Source: Streptomyces abyssalis (lineage in GTDB: Bacteria; Actinomycetota; Actinomycetes; Streptomycetales; Streptomycetaceae). From it: a DNA stretch of 64,000 nucleotides. Positions 49,985-58,177 of this stretch are shown piece after piece; position 1 is the stretch's first letter, and every line of letters begins with the position of its first letter. The stretch is taken from the NCBI RefSeq assembly GCF_001751365.1, contig NZ_LJGT01000040.1, forward strand, positions 1,316,636 through 1,380,635, given 5' to 3'. Below the pieces are notes generated by a model. The model did not search any database. It was not told the DNA's origin and saw nothing but the letters and a program-made list of their open reading frames with translations. The translations under genes and the position numbers were made by a program.

Positions 49985-52675
49985 GTGGGGCATGGAGTGC
50001 CGGAACTCGTACTGGAATTGAACGGAAAGACCTGGACTCTCGAACCGTCCAGGCCGTATCGCGTGGGGCGCGATCCGCAGGGGGATGTGGTGATCGACGA
50101 CGCCAGGGTCTCCTGGCGGCACGCCACGATCAGATGGGGCGGGCACAGCTGGCTCATCGAGGACCAGGGCAGCACCAACGGCTCGTACGTACAAGGGCAG
50201 CGCGTCCAGCAGACGGAGCTCCGCCCCGGCATGAGCGTGCACTTGGGCAACGCCACCGACGGACCGAGGCTGGACCTCTCGGGAAGCGGCGCCGAGCAGG
50301 CTCCCCACGCGGACGTGCACGGCGCCCGGACGGCGGTGCCGGAGCAGCAGCAGGGGAGCGGGCACCCCGGTGCGCCGCAGGCGAGGGCCGCACAGGTGCC
50401 GCCTCAGCAGCAACCGCCTCAGCAGCAGGCCCAGCAGGCCCAGGGCTGGCAGCAGCAGCCGCAGCAGCACGCGGGCTGGCAACAGCAGCAACAACCGCCG
50501 CAGCACCCCCAGCAGCAGGCGCCTCACCAGCCGCAGCAGCAGCACCGGCAACAGCAGCCCGGCGTGCCCCAGCAGCAGGGCCACCCGGGACATCAGCCCG
50601 GCGTGCCCCAGCAGCACCCCGGATCGCATCCGCGGGCCCAGCAGGGACGGATACCGCAGCAGGGGGGCGATCGCAGCCCGACCACCTTCCACCAGCTGGC
50701 CCTCGGCAGGGTGATGCGGATCGGCCGTGCCCTGGAGAACGAACTGGTCGTCTCCGACCTCCAGGTCTCCCGGCACCACGCGGAGTTCCACGCCTCGCCC
50801 GACGGCCGCTTCGAGATCCACGACCTGGGCTCGCACAACGGGACGTACGTCAACGGCCAGCCGCTGCCCAAGTCCGGCTCCACAGTGATCACTCCGCAGG
50901 ACACGGTGGGCGTCGGCCACTCCACCTTCCGCCTGGTCGGCGACCGGCTCGAGGAGTTCGTCGACACCGGCGAGGTCACCTTCTCGGCCCGCCACCTCAC
51001 GGTGAAGGTCGACAACGGGAAGGTGATCCTCGACAACGTCACCTTCGGCGTCCCGGAGAAGTCGCTCATCGGTGTCATCGGCCCATCCGGCTCCGGCAAG
51101 TCGACGCTGCTGCGCGCGCTCACCGGCTACCGCCCCGCCGACGTCGGCGAGGTCCTCTACGACAACCGGAACCTCTACCAGCACTTCGCCGAGCTCCGGC
51201 AGCGCATCGGTCTGGTCCCGCAGGACGACATCCTCCACAAGGAGCTGAGGGTCCGCACCGCGCTGCGCTACGCCGCCCGGCTCCGCTTCCCCGGCGACGT
51301 CGCGGAGGCCGAGCGCAACGCCCGTGTGGAGGAGGTGCTCGCCGAGCTGAAGCTCGACGTGCACGCCGACAAGAAGGTCACGTCCCTCTCCGGCGGCCAG
51401 CGCAAGCGCGTCTCCGTCGCACTGGAGCTGCTGACCAAGCCCTCGCTGATCTTCCTCGACGAGCCCACTTCGGGCCTCGACCCGGGCATGGACCGCGACG
51501 TCATGCAGCTGCTGCGGGGCCTCGCGGACGACGGCCGCACGGTGCTCGTCGTCACCCACTCCGTGGCCGAACTCGGCCTGTGCGACAAGCTGCTGGTGAT
51601 GGCGCCCGGCGGCGGCGTCGCCTACTTCGGCCCGCCCGAGGAGGCTCTGAACTTCTTCGGCTACGCGACCTGGGCAGACGTCTTCTCCGCCTTCGAGAAC
51701 TACCGCGACTACGACTGGATGGGCCGCTGGCACGGCTCGCAGCACTACCAGATGTACGCCGCCGACCTCGACTCCGTCACTCCGCAGCAGGCCCAGCAGG
51801 TCCACGCGCCGCCGGCCCGTACGCAGAAACCGCAGAGCTGGGGCTCCCAGTTCTGGACGCTGGTGCGCCGCTACGTCTCGGTCATCGCCTCCGACAAGGG
51901 CTTCCTCGCGCTCACCGTGATCCTGCCCGTCGTGCTCGGCGGGGTCAGCACGCTCATCCCCAGCGATTACGGCCTGGGCTACGGCCCGCTCAAGAACGGC
52001 CGTACGAACCGCGACGCCAGCACGATCATGCTCATCATCGCCGTCGGAATGTGCTTCTCCGGCGCCGCCAACTCCGTACGTGAGCTGATCAAGGAGCGGG
52101 TCATCTACGAGCGGGAACGGGCCACCGGCCTCTCACGCTCGGCCTATCTGATGTCCAAGGTGCTCGTGCTCGGAATCGTCACCGCCCTGCAGGGCGTGAT
52201 CATCGCCGCCATCGGCTTCGTCCCGCGCGAGATGCCGGACGAGGGCGTCATCGGGGAGAACCTCCCCGCGGTCGAGATGACCGTCGCCGTGATCGTCCTC
52301 GGCTTCACCTCGATGATGTTCGGCCTGATCATCTCCGCCCTGGTGAAGACGGCGGAGAAGACCATGCCGCTGCTGGTCATGTTCGCCATCGTCCAGGTCG
52401 TCTTCACCGGCGTGCTCTTCCAGCTGTTCGACACCCCGGGCGTCGGCCAGGTCTCCTGGCTTATGCCCTCCCGCTGGGCCGTCGCCGCGATGGGCGCGAC
52501 CGCCGACATGAACACGCTGCTGCCGTGGGAGAAGGGCAATCCGGACCCGCTGTGGGACCACACGGCCGGTACGTACGTCCTGGACATGGCCGTACTGCTG
52601 GGCCTCGGCGTCGCTCTGGTCTTCGTCGTGGCGCGGCTGCTGCGCCGCCACGAGCCGGAGGTCATGCGCAAGTAG
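49985..52675 (+). CDS. Double-FHA ABC transporter (Rv1747-like, ABC-2 type)
   Basis: 896 residues in one chain. FHA domain 1 at about 5-95 (VGRDPQGDVVIDDARVSWRHA, GSTNGSYV). A Gln/Pro/His-rich linker covers about 115-225. FHA domain 2 lies at about 235-315 (IGRALENELVVSDLQVSRHHAEF, GSHNGTYVNG). The ABC ATPase has GPSGSGKSTLLRALTGY, LSGGQRKRVSVALELLT and LIFLDEPTSGLD. Six C-terminal spans form an ABC-2 permease. FHA domains bind phosphothreonine, so Ser/Thr-kinase control is expected, as for M. tuberculosis Rv1747. GTG 49985 or 49997 may be the start. Cargo unknown; a cell-envelope component is a guess from Rv1747. Confidence 0.9.
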   Translation: MGHGVPELVLELNGKTWTLEPSRPYRVGRDPQGDVVIDDARVSWRHATIRWGGHSWLIEDQGSTNGSYVQGQRVQQTELRPGMSVHLGNATDGPRLDLSGSGAEQAPHADVHGARTAVPEQQQGSGHPGAPQARAAQVPPQQQPPQQQAQQAQGWQQQPQQHAGWQQQQQPPQHPQQQAPHQPQQQHRQQQPGVPQQQGHPGHQPGVPQQHPGSHPRAQQGRIPQQGGDRSPTTFHQLALGRVMRIGRALENELVVSDLQVSRHHAEFHASPDGRFEIHDLGSHNGTYVNGQPLPKSGSTVITPQDTVGVGHSTFRLVGDRLEEFVDTGEVTFSARHLTVKVDNGKVILDNVTFGVPEKSLIGVIGPSGSGKSTLLRALTGYRPADVGEVLYDNRNLYQHFAELRQRIGLVPQDDILHKELRVRTALRYAARLRFPGDVAEAERNARVEEVLAELKLDVHADKKVTSLSGGQRKRVSVALELLTKPSLIFLDEPTSGLDPGMDRDVMQLLRGLADDGRTVLVVTHSVAELGLCDKLLVMAPGGGVAYFGPPEEALNFFGYATWADVFSAFENYRDYDWMGRWHGSQHYQMYAADLDSVTPQQAQQVHAPPARTQKPQSWGSQFWTLVRRYVSVIASDKGFLALTVILPVVLGGVSTLIPSDYGLGYGPLKNGRTNRDASTIMLIIAVGMCFSGAANSVRELIKERVIYERERATGLSRSAYLMSKVLVLGIVTALQGVIIAAIGFVPREMPDEGVIGENLPAVEMTVAVIVLGFTSMMFGLIISALVKTAEKTMPLLVMFAIVQVVFTGVLFQLFDTPGVGQVSWLMPSRWAVAAMGATADMNTLLPWEKGNPDPLWDHTAGTYVLDMAVLLGLGVALVFVVARLLRRHEPEVMRK

Positions 52676-52704
52676 CGAGCAGACAGGAAGACGGCACCGC
52701 ACAC

Positions 52705-52743
52705 GGAGGCGGCGGCATCCCGGACGAGGATGCCGCCGCCTCC
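52705..52743. terminator. 16-base-pair hairpin between convergent genes
   Basis: Arms 52705-52720 and 52728-52743 are perfect complements with a seven-base loop, 30 bases after the FHA-ABC stop and before the leftward transglycosylase end. A likely bidirectional terminator. Confidence 0.75.
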
Positions 52744-52794
52744 GGCGCTCACGCCGACGGGCCCGAGCCGTGACCCGGGCCCTTCGGCCGCCGC

Positions 52795-53478
52795 TCAGTA
52801 CCAGTTGTTGGACTGCCAGAAGGACCAGGCGCCGCAGGGGCTGCCGTACCTGTCCTTCATGTAACCCACACCCCACTTGACCTGGGTGGCGGCGCTGTTG
52901 CGCCAGTCAGGGCCGGCCGAGGCCATCTTGGAGCCGGGCAGCGCCTGCACCAGCCCGTACGCACCGCTGGGGTTCTGCGCGTGTACGTCCCAGCCGCTCT
53001 CCTTCTCGACGATGTTCGAGAAGCACTGGAACTGTGACTCGTTGCCGATGATCTGCCGTGCGATCTGCTTCGGCGACCCCGAGGGTGCCTTGGCCTTGCT
53101 GCGCTCCGCCGAGCGGCTCGCTGCCAGCTTGCGCTCACGGTCCCGTTCGGCCTTGGCCGCCGCCTTCTGCCGTGCCTCCGCCCTGGCTTCGGCCTTCTTG
53201 CGAGCCTCGGCCTTGGCGTGGGCGCGTGCGCGGTCGTTCGCGGCAGAGGTCTGAGCGTCGATGCTCGCCTTCTGCTCGGCCGGGCTGTCCGCGGCAGTCT
53301 GCAGGGCGATGGGCTGGGCCGCCATCTCCGATCCGGCAGTCACGCTTCCGCTGCTCTTCTGACCTGGCACGACGGTGAACGCGATTGCGGTGACACCGAC
53401 GGCTGCGGCTCCGGTCGCCGCAGAGATCTTGTGCAGACGGGACAGCCTGCCGTGGCGTTCGGGATTGGGAACGCTCAT
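52795..53478 (-). CDS. Secreted lytic transglycosylase-like cell-wall hydrolase
   Basis: 227 residues. The N-terminal region (RLSRLHKISAATGAAAVGVTAIAFTV) acts as a signal or anchor. A long Ala/Lys/Arg/Glu coiled-coil (about residues 70-130) leads to a C-terminal SLT-like domain with FSNIVEKESGWDVHAQNPSGAYGLVQALPGSKM, where the Glu of EKESGW is the expected catalytic acid, ending AWSFWQSNNWY. Likely cleaves peptidoglycan glycan strands during growth. The Shine-Dalgarno GAAGAGG is followed at once by a complementary CCTC, a possible small self-masking hairpin. Length is normal for this actinomycete group. Confidence 0.87.
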   Translation of the reverse strand: MSVPNPERHGRLSRLHKISAATGAAAVGVTAIAFTVVPGQKSSGSVTAGSEMAAQPIALQTAADSPAEQKASIDAQTSAANDRARAHAKAEARKKAEARAEARQKAAAKAERDRERKLAASRSAERSKAKAPSGSPKQIARQIIGNESQFQCFSNIVEKESGWDVHAQNPSGAYGLVQALPGSKMASAGPDWRNSAATQVKWGVGYMKDRYGSPCGAWSFWQSNNWY

Positions 53479-53849
53479 GGGAGGAAACCTCTTCCAGTTC
53501 GCGGACCGCAGCGACGGTGGCCGCTGCGGCGGCAGTCATTCTCAGCTGCCGTCAGTCACCGGGCAAAAATCACCATTACTAACCTTGGTAGTGGATTTGG
53601 AGCAGAGCGGATGCCTTGACGTGCCTGCGCTGCACGTCCGGTCAGTGGACAACATCTACTAAGTAGGCTCGTACGTGATCTGGGTCCTATGCGGCGACTC
53701 ACACCACACACCCGGTTACATGTACGCAGTGTGTAGAAGCGATAAACTCAGGGTCACACTGCTGGTCTCAGGGCCTAGGTCTCCGGACCCCCGCCCGCGC
53801 CCCTCCCGGGCCCGATCCGGAGGACCCGCTCCGCCGGTACCGTGACGGC
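53479..53849. other. Gene-free divergent region with hairpins toward the transglycosylase
   Basis: No gene. On the minus strand a weak promoter TGCTCC-N17-TAGTAA can be read in the ACTACCAAGGTTAGTAA region near 53570-53600. The leader then forms CCGCAGCG/CGCTGCGG (53506-53529) and GGCAG/CTGCC stems. I looked for the c-di-AMP riboswitch that often precedes such hydrolases and could not see its conserved core. TAAACT near 53745 may serve the rightward kinase. Confidence 0.35.
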
Positions 53850-55082
53850 ATGCTCCGCAGCTCAGGGCTCGCAGCGGTCAGCGCCGCGATCCTCTCCATG
53901 AACAGGCAGCTCGAAGTGCGCGACGTCCTGCAGACGATCGTCACCTCGGCCCGTGACCTGCTGGACGCCCGCTACGCGGCCCTCGGCGTGCCCGACGACC
54001 ACGGTGGCTTCGCCCAGTTCGTGGTGGACGGAGTGACGGACGAAGAGTGGAGGTCCATCGGCCCGCTGCCCCGTCAGCACGGCATCCTCGCCGCGATGCT
54101 CCACGAGGCGACCCCCCAGCGCCTCGTGGACGTACGGACGGACCCGCGCTTCGGGGGCTGGCCCCGCACGCACCCCGAACTCGCGGACTTCCTCGGGATG
54201 CCCATCGCGGACGGTGAGGAGGTGCTGGGCGCCCTCTTCCTCGCCAACAAGAGGTGCACACCCGAACGGCAGCGGAGCGACGGGGCTGCCGGACGCGCGG
54301 AGAACGACGAAACGGCCGCGGACGGAGCGGAGCCGGCCGGCGGGGGAGTGGAGCGGGGCGGGCGCTGCGCCTTCACCGAGGAGGACGAGCGCCTGCTGCG
54401 CCTCCTCGCCCAGCACGCCGCCATCGCCCTCACCAACGCCCGTCTCTACGAGCGCAGCCGCGAGCTGACCATCGCGGGCGAGCGCGCACGTATCGGCCAC
54501 GAGCTGCACGACGCGGTCGCCCAGAAGCTGTTCTCGCTCCGCCTCACGGCCCAGGCCGCCACGGCGCTGGTCGACCGCGACCCGGCACGCGCCAAGGAGG
54601 AGCTCCACGAGATCGGCCGCCTCGCCGCCGACGCGTCCGAAGAACTCCGCGCCGCCGTGGTCGAACTGCGTCCCGCGGCACTCGACGAGGACGGACTCGT
54701 GGCCACACTCCGCACCCAGACCCAGGTGCTCGACAGGGCGCACTCCGCGGAGGTCACGTTCGTCAGCGAGGGCGCCCCGCGCGCCCTGCCGGCCGCACAG
54801 GAAGAGGCCCTGCTGCGCGTCGCGCAGGAAGCCCTGCACAACGCCCTTCGCCACGCCGCGGCATCACACGTGGGGGTGACGCTCGCCTACGGCAGCACCG
54901 GAGCCCGGCTGCGCGTCACCGACGACGGCCGGGGCTTCGACCCCCAGGCCGTACGCAAGGCGGGACGCCACCTCGGCCTGGTCTCGATGCGGGACAGAGC
55001 GGGCGGCGTCGGCGGCGCCCTGACCGTCGAATCCGGGCCCGGCAAGGGGGCGGTCGTCGAACTGGAGGTACCAGGTGGCTGA
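53850..55082 (+). CDS. GAF-domain sensor histidine kinase (HPK7, NarL-type partner)
   Basis: 410 residues, no membrane span, so cytoplasmic sensing. A GAF domain at about 10-185 (LDARYAALGVPDDHGGFAQFVVDG, DFLGMPIADGEEVLGALFLANK) is interrupted by a low-complexity Glu/Gly/Ala insertion near 145-175. The HisKA_3 dimerisation box carries ERARIGHELHDAVAQKLFSLRL, with the phosphoacceptor His in ELHD. The ATPase has LLRVAQEALHNALRHA (N box), VTDDGRGFDP (G1) and GLVSMRDRAGGVGG (G2). Overlaps the response regulator by eight bases. The signal is unknown. Confidence 0.93.
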   Translation: MLRSSGLAAVSAAILSMNRQLEVRDVLQTIVTSARDLLDARYAALGVPDDHGGFAQFVVDGVTDEEWRSIGPLPRQHGILAAMLHEATPQRLVDVRTDPRFGGWPRTHPELADFLGMPIADGEEVLGALFLANKRCTPERQRSDGAAGRAENDETAADGAEPAGGGVERGGRCAFTEEDERLLRLLAQHAAIALTNARLYERSRELTIAGERARIGHELHDAVAQKLFSLRLTAQAATALVDRDPARAKEELHEIGRLAADASEELRAAVVELRPAALDEDGLVATLRTQTQVLDRAHSAEVTFVSEGAPRALPAAQEEALLRVAQEALHNALRHAAASHVGVTLAYGSTGARLRVTDDGRGFDPQAVRKAGRHLGLVSMRDRAGGVGGALTVESGPGKGAVVELEVPGG

Positions 55083-55719
55083 TCCGATCCGGGTCCTGAT
55101 CGTCGACGATCACCAGGTCGTACGGCGCGGACTGCGCACCTTCCTCGAGATCCAGGACGACATCGAGGTCGTCGGCGAGGCTGCGGACGGGCACGAAGGC
55201 GTCGCATGCGCCGAGGAGCTGCGCCCCGACGTCGTCCTCATGGACGTGAAGATGCCCGGCACCGACGGCATCGAGGCGCTGCGCGAGCTGCGCAGGCTGC
55301 AGAATCCGGCACGGGTTCTCGTCGTCACCAGCTTCACCGAGCAGCGCACCGTCGTTCCCGCCCTGCGCGCCGGCGCGGCCGGATACGTCTACAAGGACGT
55401 CGACCCCGACGCCCTGGCCGGAGCGATCCGCTCCATACATGCCGGGCATGTGCTCCTCCAGCCGGAGGTGGCGGGCGCCCTGCTCGCGGACGACGCGGGC
55501 GGAGGCGGCGGCTCCGGCCGGGGCTCGGTGCTCACCGAACGCGAACGCGAAGTGCTGGAGCTGATCGCGGACGGGCGTTCCAACCGGGAGATCGCCCGGA
55601 CCCTGGTGCTCTCCGAGAAGACGGTCAAGACCCATGTGTCGAACATCCTGATGAAGCTCGACCTCGCCGACCGTACGCAGGCGGCACTGTGGGCCGTGCG
55701 GCACGGGCTGACGGACTGA
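55075..55719 (+). CDS. NarL/LuxR-family response regulator
   Basis: 214 residues: receiver with VLIVDDHQVVRRGL (acidic pair), phosphoacceptor Asp in DVVLMDVKMPGTDG, Lys in YVYKDVDPDAL; DNA-binding LuxR domain LTEREREVLELIADGRSNREIARTLVLSEKTVKTHVSNILMKL. GTG 55075 lies inside the kinase end, so the two are made together and form one two-component system. Target genes not evident nearby. Confidence 0.94.
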   Translation: MADPIRVLIVDDHQVVRRGLRTFLEIQDDIEVVGEAADGHEGVACAEELRPDVVLMDVKMPGTDGIEALRELRRLQNPARVLVVTSFTEQRTVVPALRAGAAGYVYKDVDPDALAGAIRSIHAGHVLLQPEVAGALLADDAGGGGGSGRGSVLTEREREVLELIADGRSNREIARTLVLSEKTVKTHVSNILMKLDLADRTQAALWAVRHGLTD

Positions 55720-55767
55720 CAGGCGCGGGGCGCGGCCGACCCCGTGCTGCCACGTGCCTGCACGCAC

Positions 55768-55787
55768 GCCGGGTGAGCGCACCCGGC
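55768..55787. terminator. Short hairpin after the two-component operon
   Basis: GCCGGGTG (55768-55775) and CACCCGGC (55780-55787) with a four-base loop, between convergent genes. Probably a weak terminator. Confidence 0.45.
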
Positions 55788-55850
55788 CCGCTCGCGCGCC
55801 CGCCCCCGCGCGCGTCACCTCATGCCCTTGCCGTCATGACCGGCGACACG

Positions 55851-56720
55851 TCACGACCTCTTGCGTTCCAGCTCCTCCGCGTAGGCGTTGTACGCCGCGA
55901 CCTGCGCCCGCCTCGCCGTACGCTCCACCGGCCGCAACGCCTCCGCACGCGCCGCGATCTGCGAGGCGCTCACCGCACCGCCGTGCTCACGGCCGTCACC
56001 GGCGCCTCCTGCTCCGGGCCCGCCGGCGTGCCCGGACCCGCTCTCCTCCCCGTACGCGATGGCGACGAGCGCCCGCACCCGCTGGCCCAGCTCCAGCACC
56101 CGCACCGCACGCGGCGGATACCCCGGCGCCAGCAGCCGCCTCCCGGCCTCCATACGTGCCCGGTACGCCTCCAGCGCCGCGTCCGCCGCCGGGCCCGAGC
56201 CGGCCACGTCCAGCTCCGTGAGCACCTCGGTGGCCTCCCGCATCGCCTCGGCCAGCTCGCGTTCCGCCTCAGCCAGCGAGGGGACGTCGGCGGGCGGCGC
56301 CTCCCGTACGGGCAGACAGCGCCAGGTGACCTCCACGTGCACATCGCCCTGCGGCCCCGCCTCGTGGATCTCGGGCACCAGTCCGGTACCGGCGCCCACC
56401 GCGATCACGGCCTCACCGGCCTCCAGAGCGGAGGAGTTGAACTCCGGCGGCCCGCTCAGGCCCAGCGGATGCCCCGGGACGGGCAGCGCGACCCGCAGCC
56501 CCCGCGCACCCAGCGACCGCAGCCGCCCCAGCGCCAGGGTCAGACCCACAGGCTCCGGCTCGGAATCCGCGTAGGGCCCCGCCGAAGCGGGAAGCCCCAC
56601 CACGCGGTGCACCGCGTCCTCGCCGACGATCCGCTGCGCGGCCTCATCGGGAGAGACGAGTGCGGCGAACAGAGCATTTCCCCAAGCGGCGAGGCGTCCC
56701 GAACGAGGTTCATCGAGCAT
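55851..56720 (-). CDS. Conserved actinomycete protein, function unknown
   Basis: 289 residues, no recognised domain. It begins MLDEPRSGRLAAWGNALFAALVSPDEAAQRIVGEDAVHRVVGLP, contains GLRVALPVPGHPLGLSGPPEFNSSALEAGEAV and AVIAVGAGTGLVPEIHEAGPQGDVHVEVTWRCLPV, and ends in an Arg/Ala-rich helix (ALRPVERTARRAQVAAYNAYAEELERKRS). No membrane span. I recall similar uncharacterised genes in the same position in other Streptomyces. Divergent from the following ABC ATPase. Confidence 0.68.
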   Translation of the reverse strand: MLDEPRSGRLAAWGNALFAALVSPDEAAQRIVGEDAVHRVVGLPASAGPYADSEPEPVGLTLALGRLRSLGARGLRVALPVPGHPLGLSGPPEFNSSALEAGEAVIAVGAGTGLVPEIHEAGPQGDVHVEVTWRCLPVREAPPADVPSLAEAERELAEAMREATEVLTELDVAGSGPAADAALEAYRARMEAGRRLLAPGYPPRAVRVLELGQRVRALVAIAYGEESGSGHAGGPGAGGAGDGREHGGAVSASQIAARAEALRPVERTARRAQVAAYNAYAEELERKRS

Positions 56721-56826
56721 GACCCCAGCCTAGGGAACGGACCCTCGAACGCGTGGCGTAGGTTTGGCTGGGGACTCTGCTCACAAGGCACGGGTAACGG
56801 CGACTGCATTGGGAGACAACGCGCTC

Positions 56827-57618
56827 ATGAGCGAAGTACTGGAGCTGGTGGACGTATCAGTGGTCCGCGACGGCCACGCTCTGCTGGACGATGTCTCCTG
56901 GTCGGTCAAGGAAGGCGAACGCTGGATCATCCTCGGCCCCAACGGTGCCGGCAAGACCACCCTGCTCAACCTCGCGTCGAGTTACCTCTTCCCCAGCAAG
57001 GGCACCGCCACCGTCCTCGGCGACAGGCTCGGCGCCGTCGACGTCTTCGAACTCCGCCCGCGCATCGGCATGGCGGGCATCGCCATGGCGGACAAACTCC
57101 CGCGATCCCAGAGCGTGCTGCGCACCGTGCTGACCGCCGCGTACGGCATGACGGCGCACTGGCAGGAGCAGTACGAGGACGTGGACGAGGAACGCGCGCG
57201 TGCCTTCCTCGACCGGCTCGGCATGACCGAGTACCTCGACCGCAAGTTCGGCACCCTCTCCGAGGGCGAGCGCAAGCGCACCCTCATCGCACGCGCCATG
57301 ATGACCGACCCCGAGCTGCTTCTGCTGGACGAGCCGGCCGCGGGGCTCGACCTCGGCGGCCGCGAGGATCTCGTACGCAGACTGGGCCGGCTAGCGCGTG
57401 ACCCGTACGCACCGTCGATGCTCATGGTCACCCACCATGTCGAGGAGATCGCCCCCGGATTCACGCATGTTCTGATGATCCGTCAAGGGCAGGTGCTCGC
57501 CGCCGGACCGCTGGAGACCGAGCTGACCTCGCGCAATCTCTCGCGCTGCTTCGGGCTGCCGCTCGTCGTGGAGAACCGGGGAGAGCGCTGGACCGCTCAG
57601 GGTCTGCCACTGAGCTGA
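56827..57618 (+). CDS. Stand-alone ABC ATPase
   Basis: 263 residues. Walker A GPNGAGKTTLLNL near residue 40, signature LSEGERKRTLIARAMM (the usual LSGG has Glu in place of a Gly), Walker B LLLLDEPAAGLDLGG, and switch HHVEEIAPGFTHVLMI. No permease gene is beside it, so it either serves a distant transporter or has a soluble role. ATG 56827 is preferred, since the family begins there; GGGAG lies 11 bases upstream. Followed at 22 bases by nfeD. Confidence 0.87.
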   Translation: MSEVLELVDVSVVRDGHALLDDVSWSVKEGERWIILGPNGAGKTTLLNLASSYLFPSKGTATVLGDRLGAVDVFELRPRIGMAGIAMADKLPRSQSVLRTVLTAAYGMTAHWQEQYEDVDEERARAFLDRLGMTEYLDRKFGTLSEGERKRTLIARAMMTDPELLLLDEPAAGLDLGGREDLVRRLGRLARDPYAPSMLMVTHHVEEIAPGFTHVLMIRQGQVLAAGPLETELTSRNLSRCFGLPLVVENRGERWTAQGLPLS

Positions 57619-57627
57619 TCGCGCGCC

Positions 57628-57633
57628 TACCAT
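57628..57633 (+). promoter_or_regulatory. -10 element of a probable leaderless nfeD message
   Basis: TACCAT ends six bases before GTG 57640, and no Shine-Dalgarno is present, so transcription likely starts at the start codon. No convincing -35. Confidence 0.45.
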
Positions 57634-57639
57634 GGCCGT

Positions 57640-58065
57640 GTGGATGCATGGATCTGGTGGCTGATAGCCGCCGTGGGGCTGGGAATTCCGCTCGTCCTCA
57701 CCGCTATGCCCGAATTCGGCATGCTCGCCATGGGCGGCGTCGCCGGAGCAGTCACGGCCGGGCTCGGCGGCGGAATGGTGGCGCAGGTCCTCGTCTTCGC
57801 CGTGGTCTCGACGGCTCTGATCCTCGTCGTGCAGCCCATGGCCCGCCGCTCCCGCAGGGAGCATCCGAAGCTCAGCAGCGGTGTGGACGCGCTCCGCGGG
57901 CGCCAGGCCACCGTGCTGGAGCGCGTGGACGGGCAGGGCGGAAGGATCAAACTCGCCGGCGAGGTCTGGTCGGCAAGGGCCCTGGACTCGGACGTGACCT
58001 ACGAGGCGGGCTCCCAGGTCGACGTGGTGGAGATCGACGGAGCCACGGCGGTCGTGATGGGATGA
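57640..58065 (+). CDS. NfeD-family membrane protein
   Basis: 141 residues: two to three hydrophobic spans (WIWWLIAAVGLGIPLVLTAM, LAMGGVAGAVTAGLGGGMVAQVLVFAVVSTALILVV) then a soluble C-terminal OB-fold (DALRGRQATVLERVDGQGGRIKLAGEVWSARALDSDVTYEAGSQVDVVEIDGATAVV), the short NfeD1b form. It is the usual partner of the stomatin gene that follows, with which it organises membrane microdomains. GTG 57640, likely leaderless. Confidence 0.9.
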   Translation: MDAWIWWLIAAVGLGIPLVLTAMPEFGMLAMGGVAGAVTAGLGGGMVAQVLVFAVVSTALILVVQPMARRSRREHPKLSSGVDALRGRQATVLERVDGQGGRIKLAGEVWSARALDSDVTYEAGSQVDVVEIDGATAVVMG

Positions 58066-58177
58066 CAGACAGCGGCTAACCTCAACAACCGCGAGTACAC
58101 AGCGACTTGCGAGGGACGATTCGTGTCGGTCCCGATGACGTCATATCAGTGACAGCAACATGGACGCAGGGGGGCGG

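Noticed and set aside
53479..53849. c-di-AMP (ydaO-type) riboswitch before the transglycosylase gene
   Set aside because: Expected from the gene type, but the conserved core was not seen on reading the minus strand. A covariance search would be decisive.
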